Shown here piece by piece: positions 6,248 through 6,255 of a stretch of 6,255 nucleotides of DNA. The translations under genes and the position numbers were made by a program. Below the pieces are notes generated by a model. It was given only the letters and a program-made list of their open reading frames with translations. It was not told the origin of the DNA and ran no database searches. The number at the start of each line of letters is the position of its first letter. Position 1 is the first letter of the stretch. The stretch is taken from positions 1 to 6,255 of the forward strand of contig CAZVCJ010000214.1 of the NCBI GenBank assembly GCA_964625745.1, read 5' to 3'. This DNA comes from CAZVCJ01 sp964625745. GTDB taxonomy: Bacteria; Chloroflexota; Anaerolineae; VGOG01.

Positions 6248-6255
6248 TGTAGTAT
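6248..6255 (-). promoter_or_regulatory. Inverted copy of the 8-bp operator motif at the window edge
   Basis: TGTAGTAT on the + strand is ATACTACA on the - strand, an exact fit to the WWAYTACA motif repeated four times at 4638-4669. It starts two bases after the -10 box, where the first promoter's array starts one base after its own. More copies may follow outside the window. A short degenerate match could be chance, but its position makes a shared operator plausible. Confidence 0.45.

Overview
This GC-rich window carries five genes, all on the + strand, plus about 100 bases of AT-rich regulatory DNA. Dense coding, GTG and TTG starts, strong Shine-Dalgarno sites and sigma70-type promoters show it is bacterial. 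A sucrose-phosphate-synthase-like glycosyltransferase beside a PfkB kinase, and a GntR regulator fused to a solute-binding domain, make me think of a free-living heterotroph such as a Chloroflexota (Anaerolineae-like) genome. That placement is inference with modest confidence. A run of exactly 100 Ns suggests a draft or metagenome scaffold.

Layout: bases 1-1515 are the 3' nine-tenths of araB (L-ribulokinase). A strong hairpin spans its stop codon. araD (L-ribulose-5-phosphate 4-epimerase) follows at 1561-2205, then a smaller hairpin, then a GT4 glycosyltransferase of the sucrose-phosphate/mannosylfructose-phosphate synthase type (2275-3786). Its stop overlaps the GTG start of a PfkB sugar kinase (3783-4611), which is interrupted by the assembly gap at 4365-4464. 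Immediately after comes a perfect consensus promoter (4608-4636) and an array of four contiguous 8-bp repeats (4638-4669). These lead into a GntR-type regulator whose effector domain is a complete type-1 ABC solute-binding protein fold without a signal peptide (4730-6220). The window ends in a second promoter (6217-6245) followed by one more copy of the 8-bp motif, inverted, on the last eight bases.

How the parts fit: AraB and AraD turn L-ribulose into D-xylulose 5-phosphate, so L-arabinose (or L-ribulose) catabolism is the clear theme. AraA is not in view. The glycosyltransferase and kinase look translationally coupled. They could make a phosphorylated non-reducing disaccharide from a kinase-supplied ketose phosphate, but substrates cannot be read from sequence. 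The regulator probably senses a sugar inside the cell and may control both its own promoter and the one leading off the 3' end, where an ABC sugar transporter would be the natural expectation. The most interesting items are the DNA-binding/solute-binding fusion and the 8-bp repeat array shared by two promoters.
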